Below, one piece after another: positions 60,742 through 64,000 of a stretch of 64,000 nucleotides of DNA. A model generated the notes under the pieces. That model was not told the DNA's origin and did no database searches. It worked only from the letters and a program-made list of their open reading frames with translations. The translations under genes and the position numbers were made by a program. This DNA comes from Bacillota bacterium (lineage in GTDB: Bacteria; Bacillota; Clostridia; Lachnospirales; Lachnospiraceae). The stretch lies in contig JAEXOU010000019.1 in the NCBI GenBank assembly GCA_023439125.1, forward strand, positions 62,001 to 126,000. Reading direction: 5' to 3'. The stretch's first letter is position 1, and every line of letters starts with the position of its first letter.

Positions 60742-63700
60742 ATGGATCGATACAAAAATCAAGATATGGAGGTTTTGGTCGAAAGGGCAAAGGAATTGGA
60801 ATGTTTCTACTTAGTAGATGAAGCACTCACTATCTCCTCACTTGCAGATAGTTTATTAAAAGTCACAGCAGTAACACCAGTCGGGTTTCATGATTATAAA
60901 CAGTGCTCGGTTTACATTGAATTAGATGGTCAAATGTATGCTACCCAGCCGATGATAACGGATGGTCATACATTACAATCCGAGATTATACTAAATGAAG
61001 CTTCTCGTGGATATATCAAAGCTATGTACCCGAAACATATTACTTTCGGTAATGACCCAATCTTCCTTCCAGAAGAGCAGAGGCTACTCGACTCCGTTGC
61101 AAATCGTATTGCAGATCGACTTTATAAAGATAACATACAACCCAAAAGTAGAATTCGTGGTGATTGGGAAGCAATTGTTACCTTATTACAGAATACCGAT
61201 CAAGAGATGCTTCTTTACGTATGTGAAAAAATGCTTGCCCATCTCGCCCGTACGAATCCAAATTTGGTGAATGATATTTATGGTATCATGGGATGGGAAA
61301 AGTATCGACTCCATGGAGAGATAAATTTTCCGTTGGAAACAATACCTGCTTTTGATGTAACACGGTTGAGTCAGCTACTATTCTCCTATGCCAGCTCCTG
61401 CCTGGAAGACGACAGCATCTATAAATTTATCAACTTATGGATTTATCAAGGGAAAACATATGAATTAATTAAAAAAATTGACAGAAAAGATGCAGACGTA
61501 AAAGATATTATCCATGCATTGTCGCAATATATGAACGCTGTGAAGGGCAATGAGATGGTGAGTGAAGCAACCAAGAGATGGTTGACGGTAGAACTAATCC
61601 AGAGGTTTTTAACGGATAAACCATCATTAATTGCGAATGCTCAAAAATATATTTCCGTGGAGGCACTTTGTAATCTTCTTAACAGTGTAATCTGTTCTCC
61701 GAAAAGTATTGGTAAAATCGGAGGAAAGGGTACAGGCTTCTTTATTGCGAATCAGATCATAGCGTCTCACGCGAAGGAAAATCCGGAATTTGCCAATTTA
61801 AAAGTTCCTAGAACTTGGTATATCTCCTCTGATGAATTGTCGAATCTGATTACTCGCAATGGATTAGATGAATTAAACGAACATAAGTACCGAGACATTC
61901 TTGAGATTAGAACAAGTTATCCTAGAATTATTCAGATGCTTAAAAACTCGCAATTTTCATCTTATATCATAAATGAATTTGGGCAGATATTAGACAGTTG
62001 TACCGACCGACCATTAATTGTGCGCTCCTCTAGTCTATTAGAAGACCAAATTGATACATCCTTTTCAGGTAAATATAAAAGTCTCTTTATAACGAATGTA
62101 GGTACCAAAGAAGAGAGGCAACAGCAGCTAGTAGAAGGTGTACTGGAAGTTTATGCTTCCTTATTTAATCCAGATTCAATCCAGTATCGAAAAGAACGAA
62201 AACTTATTGACTGTTCCGAACAAATGGGTATAATGATTCAAGAGGTAGTTGGAACTAGAGTAGGGCCTTATTTCTTTCCGCTATATGCAGGTGTTGCATT
62301 TAGTAATAATGAGCTTAGATGGTCTCCTAGAATCAAGAGAGAAGATGGTTTATTACGAATGGTAATGGGATTGGGAACTAGAGCTGTGGACCGAATTGGA
62401 GATGATTATCCGATCCTAGTATCTCCTGGACAGCCAAATCTTTTAGTAAACCAAACAGCTTTTGATTTATTAAGATACTCTCCTCAAATGATGGATGTCT
62501 TAGATGTAGAAAATAATCGTTTTTTAACTTTACCGATTTCTGATGTAATGAAACAATATGGAAGTCAAATTCCTCATGTTAATTATGTGGCTTCTGCATT
62601 AAAGGGAGATTTACTAGTTGGTGTTAATTCGTTGATGACAGATTTTAAATCAGATCAGATTGTTATTACCTTTCATCATCTGATAAAAAACACACAGATG
62701 GTAAAACAAATGCAGTCGATCTTACTTTTGTTAAAAGACAAACTAGGGTATCCTGTGGATGTTGAATTTGCAAGTGATGGAGATAATATATACTTGCTCC
62801 AATGCCGTCCGCAAAGTAGGAATCATGATGATAAGGCGGTAGCAATTCCACCAAACATTCCTTATCAAAAAACGATATTCACAGCGAATAAGTATATTTC
62901 GAATGGCATGGTAACTGGAGTGAAAACAGTAGTCTATGTGGATCCAGTTGAGTATAGAGAGTTAGAGAAGTATCAAGACTTAGTTAATGTAGCATATGCA
63001 ATTAGTCAGCTAAACAGTATTCTTCCTCGTAAAAGCTTTATATTAATGGGACCAGGACGATGGGGAAGTAGAGGGGATATTAAGCTAGGCGTTCCTGTAG
63101 CTTATTCCGATATCAACAATACAGCTATGCTGATTGAAATAGCTATGGAGAAGTCAAAATTTCAGCCTGAATTATCATTTGGTACCCATTTCTTCCAGGA
63201 CTTGGTTGAAGAAAATATTAAGTATCTTCCTCTCTACCCGGAAGACAATCAAGTTATTTTTAATCAATCCTTTTTCACTAGTAGTAAAAATTCTCTAGGA
63301 GATATCGTTCCCTCCTACGCATATTTAAGTAATGTGATTAAAGTGATTCAAGTAGAAGAGACTTTTTTTGATCAAGAATTGGTTATACTAATGAATGCGG
63401 ATTTAGAAAAAGCGATCGCCTATGTAGATTCTCCTGCAAAGAATTTATGTAGCAGTTTAGAGCAAGCTGAAATGGAGAGTCTAATAGAAAATCAGGAAGA
63501 CTATGGCTGGAAATGGCGCCATTATATGGCGGAACAAATAGCAGCAACAATGGATATGGAGAGCTTGGGAGTTAAGGCAATTTATCTATTCGGTAGTACA
63601 AATAACTGTTCTGCGAGATGTAATAGTGATATTGACCTAATTATCCACATTGATGGCGAGGAAGAAAAAACACAGAAATTATCAGACTGGCTTCAAGGAT

Positions 63701-63867
63701 GGAGCATGGCTTTATCACAAATGAATTATCTCAAAACAGGCTATCAGTCCAATGGCCTTTTAGATGTCCATTATGTGACAGATCAAGATATTAAAGATAA
63801 AACATCTTATGCAGTTAAGATCGACTCAATTTATGACCCTGTATTACCACTTCGTATTCGCCAATAG
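60742..63867 (+). CDS. PEP/pyruvate-binding (PPDK N-terminal-like) protein with C-terminal nucleotidyltransferase
   Basis: 1041 aa. Residues 1-130 look like a small sensor domain, followed by a helical part to about 320. Then a dikinase-type ATP-grasp region: GKIGGKGTGFFIANQI (~324), LIVRSSSLLEDQIDTSFSGK (~425) and, later, MGPGRWGSRGDIKLGVPVAY (~770). The phospho-His swivelling domain (TSHAA) and the PEP barrel of true PPDK are absent. The end carries a minimal nucleotidyltransferase: AIYLFGSTNNC (~949) and CNSDIDLIIHID (~964), the GSx...SDxDL metal site. The substrate and reaction are unknown; it could sense or modify using PEP, ATP or pyruvate. AAGGAG precedes the ATG. Confidence 0.8.
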   Translation: MDRYKNQDMEVLVERAKELECFYLVDEALTISSLADSLLKVTAVTPVGFHDYKQCSVYIELDGQMYATQPMITDGHTLQSEIILNEASRGYIKAMYPKHITFGNDPIFLPEEQRLLDSVANRIADRLYKDNIQPKSRIRGDWEAIVTLLQNTDQEMLLYVCEKMLAHLARTNPNLVNDIYGIMGWEKYRLHGEINFPLETIPAFDVTRLSQLLFSYASSCLEDDSIYKFINLWIYQGKTYELIKKIDRKDADVKDIIHALSQYMNAVKGNEMVSEATKRWLTVELIQRFLTDKPSLIANAQKYISVEALCNLLNSVICSPKSIGKIGGKGTGFFIANQIIASHAKENPEFANLKVPRTWYISSDELSNLITRNGLDELNEHKYRDILEIRTSYPRIIQMLKNSQFSSYIINEFGQILDSCTDRPLIVRSSSLLEDQIDTSFSGKYKSLFITNVGTKEERQQQLVEGVLEVYASLFNPDSIQYRKERKLIDCSEQMGIMIQEVVGTRVGPYFFPLYAGVAFSNNELRWSPRIKREDGLLRMVMGLGTRAVDRIGDDYPILVSPGQPNLLVNQTAFDLLRYSPQMMDVLDVENNRFLTLPISDVMKQYGSQIPHVNYVASALKGDLLVGVNSLMTDFKSDQIVITFHHLIKNTQMVKQMQSILLLLKDKLGYPVDVEFASDGDNIYLLQCRPQSRNHDDKAVAIPPNIPYQKTIFTANKYISNGMVTGVKTVVYVDPVEYRELEKYQDLVNVAYAISQLNSILPRKSFILMGPGRWGSRGDIKLGVPVAYSDINNTAMLIEIAMEKSKFQPELSFGTHFFQDLVEENIKYLPLYPEDNQVIFNQSFFTSSKNSLGDIVPSYAYLSNVIKVIQVEETFFDQELVILMNADLEKAIAYVDSPAKNLCSSLEQAEMESLIENQEDYGWKWRHYMAEQIAATMDMESLGVKAIYLFGSTNNCSARCNSDIDLIIHIDGEEEKTQKLSDWLQGWSMALSQMNYLKTGYQSNGLLDVHYVTDQDIKDKTSYAVKIDSIYDPVLPLRIRQ

Positions 63868-63883
63868 AGAAGATGTGTAGACT

Positions 63884-63918
63884 TATGCAGCATACATTCG
63901 TATGCTGCATATTTCTTG
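63884..63918 (+). terminator. Rho-independent terminator
   Basis: TATGCAGCATAC (63884-63895) pairs perfectly with GTATGCTGCATA (63900-63911), then TTTCTT. Confidence 0.8.
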
Positions 63919-64000
63919 TCACAAAAGTCCTAAGCTAGAAGTCAAACGTCATTTTGCACAAGGGAATGTTATGACAATGGGATGACAAATATAATTTATA
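63918..64000. repeat. Palindromic dispersed repeat, copy D (cut by window end)
   Basis: TGTCACAAAAGTCCT, CGTCATTTTGCACA and TGGGATGACAAATATAATTTA match, in order, the end of copy A read on the other strand (GTGTCAAAAGTACTT, CGTCATTTTGCACA, TGGGATGACTAACATAATTTA). The rest lies beyond the window. Confidence 0.75.

Overview
The window is low-G+C, gene-dense DNA of the Lachnospiraceae/Clostridia type. The evidence is the strong AGGAGG ribosome sites, the LL-diaminopimelate aminotransferase (DapL), an archaeal-type AspRS joined to GatCAB behind a T-box, pyruvate phosphate dikinase, a 66-aa cold-shock protein and the era-yqzL-recO order. The content resembles Lachnoclostridium phytofermentans, but that name is an inference from content and not from a search. 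I saw no tRNA, rRNA, CRISPR array or intact insertion sequence.

Layout. 1-7.9 kb: the 3' end of a cell-wall amidase, a zinc-ribbon membrane protein, a ZIP metal transporter, a vWA lipoprotein (minus strand), a CofE-like ligase and a PHP phosphatase. 7.9-12.4 kb: a nitrogen/lysine block, where a consensus promoter runs straight into a terminator hairpin, followed by a palindromic repeat, glnA, an ANTAR RNA-binding regulator, dapF and dapL. 12.5-15.2 kb: an LtaS-like sulfatase-fold enzyme with a repetitive charged N-terminus. 15.2-20.6 kb: a T-box (overlapping GAA/AAC specifier) ahead of aspS-gatC-gatA-gatB, then a PilZ protein. 20.7-30.1 kb: housekeeping genes (DHH phosphoesterase, zinc-ribbon membrane protein, csp, M16 peptidase, era, yqzL-like, recO, glyS). 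30.1-37 kb: two copies of the palindromic repeat, a Bce-type two-component/ABC module, a DUF3237 protein and a MATE transporter. 37.2-40 kb: ppdK.

40-56 kb is an accessory stretch of mostly single genes: metallo-hydrolase, PhzF, an orphan, SUKH, several GNAT acetyltransferases, an APH-like kinase, a nucleoside phosphorylase, an HTH-desulfoferrodoxin fusion with a flavoprotein, AraC/GyrI, MATE, nitroreductase and aldo/keto reductase. It also carries debris: a transposase C-terminal relic, a decapitated Eis-like acetyltransferase joined to another truncated ORF, a startless ORF behind a GNAT gene, and a duplicated terminator arm. 56.3-59.1 kb is a GntR(YtrA)-ABC operon with a perfect operator over its promoter. 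59.2-63.9 kb holds glutamate dehydrogenase and a 1041-aa PEP/pyruvate-binding protein with a C-terminal nucleotidyltransferase.

The points I find most unusual are: (i) a ~240-bp palindromic repeat family with four copies, one in the glnA leader and one half-copy abutting a response-regulator ribosome site; (ii) the glnA promoter-hairpin arrangement beside an ANTAR gene; (iii) the HTH-superoxide-reductase-like fusion coupled to a flavoprotein; and (iv) the PEP/pyruvate-binding-nucleotidyltransferase fusion.
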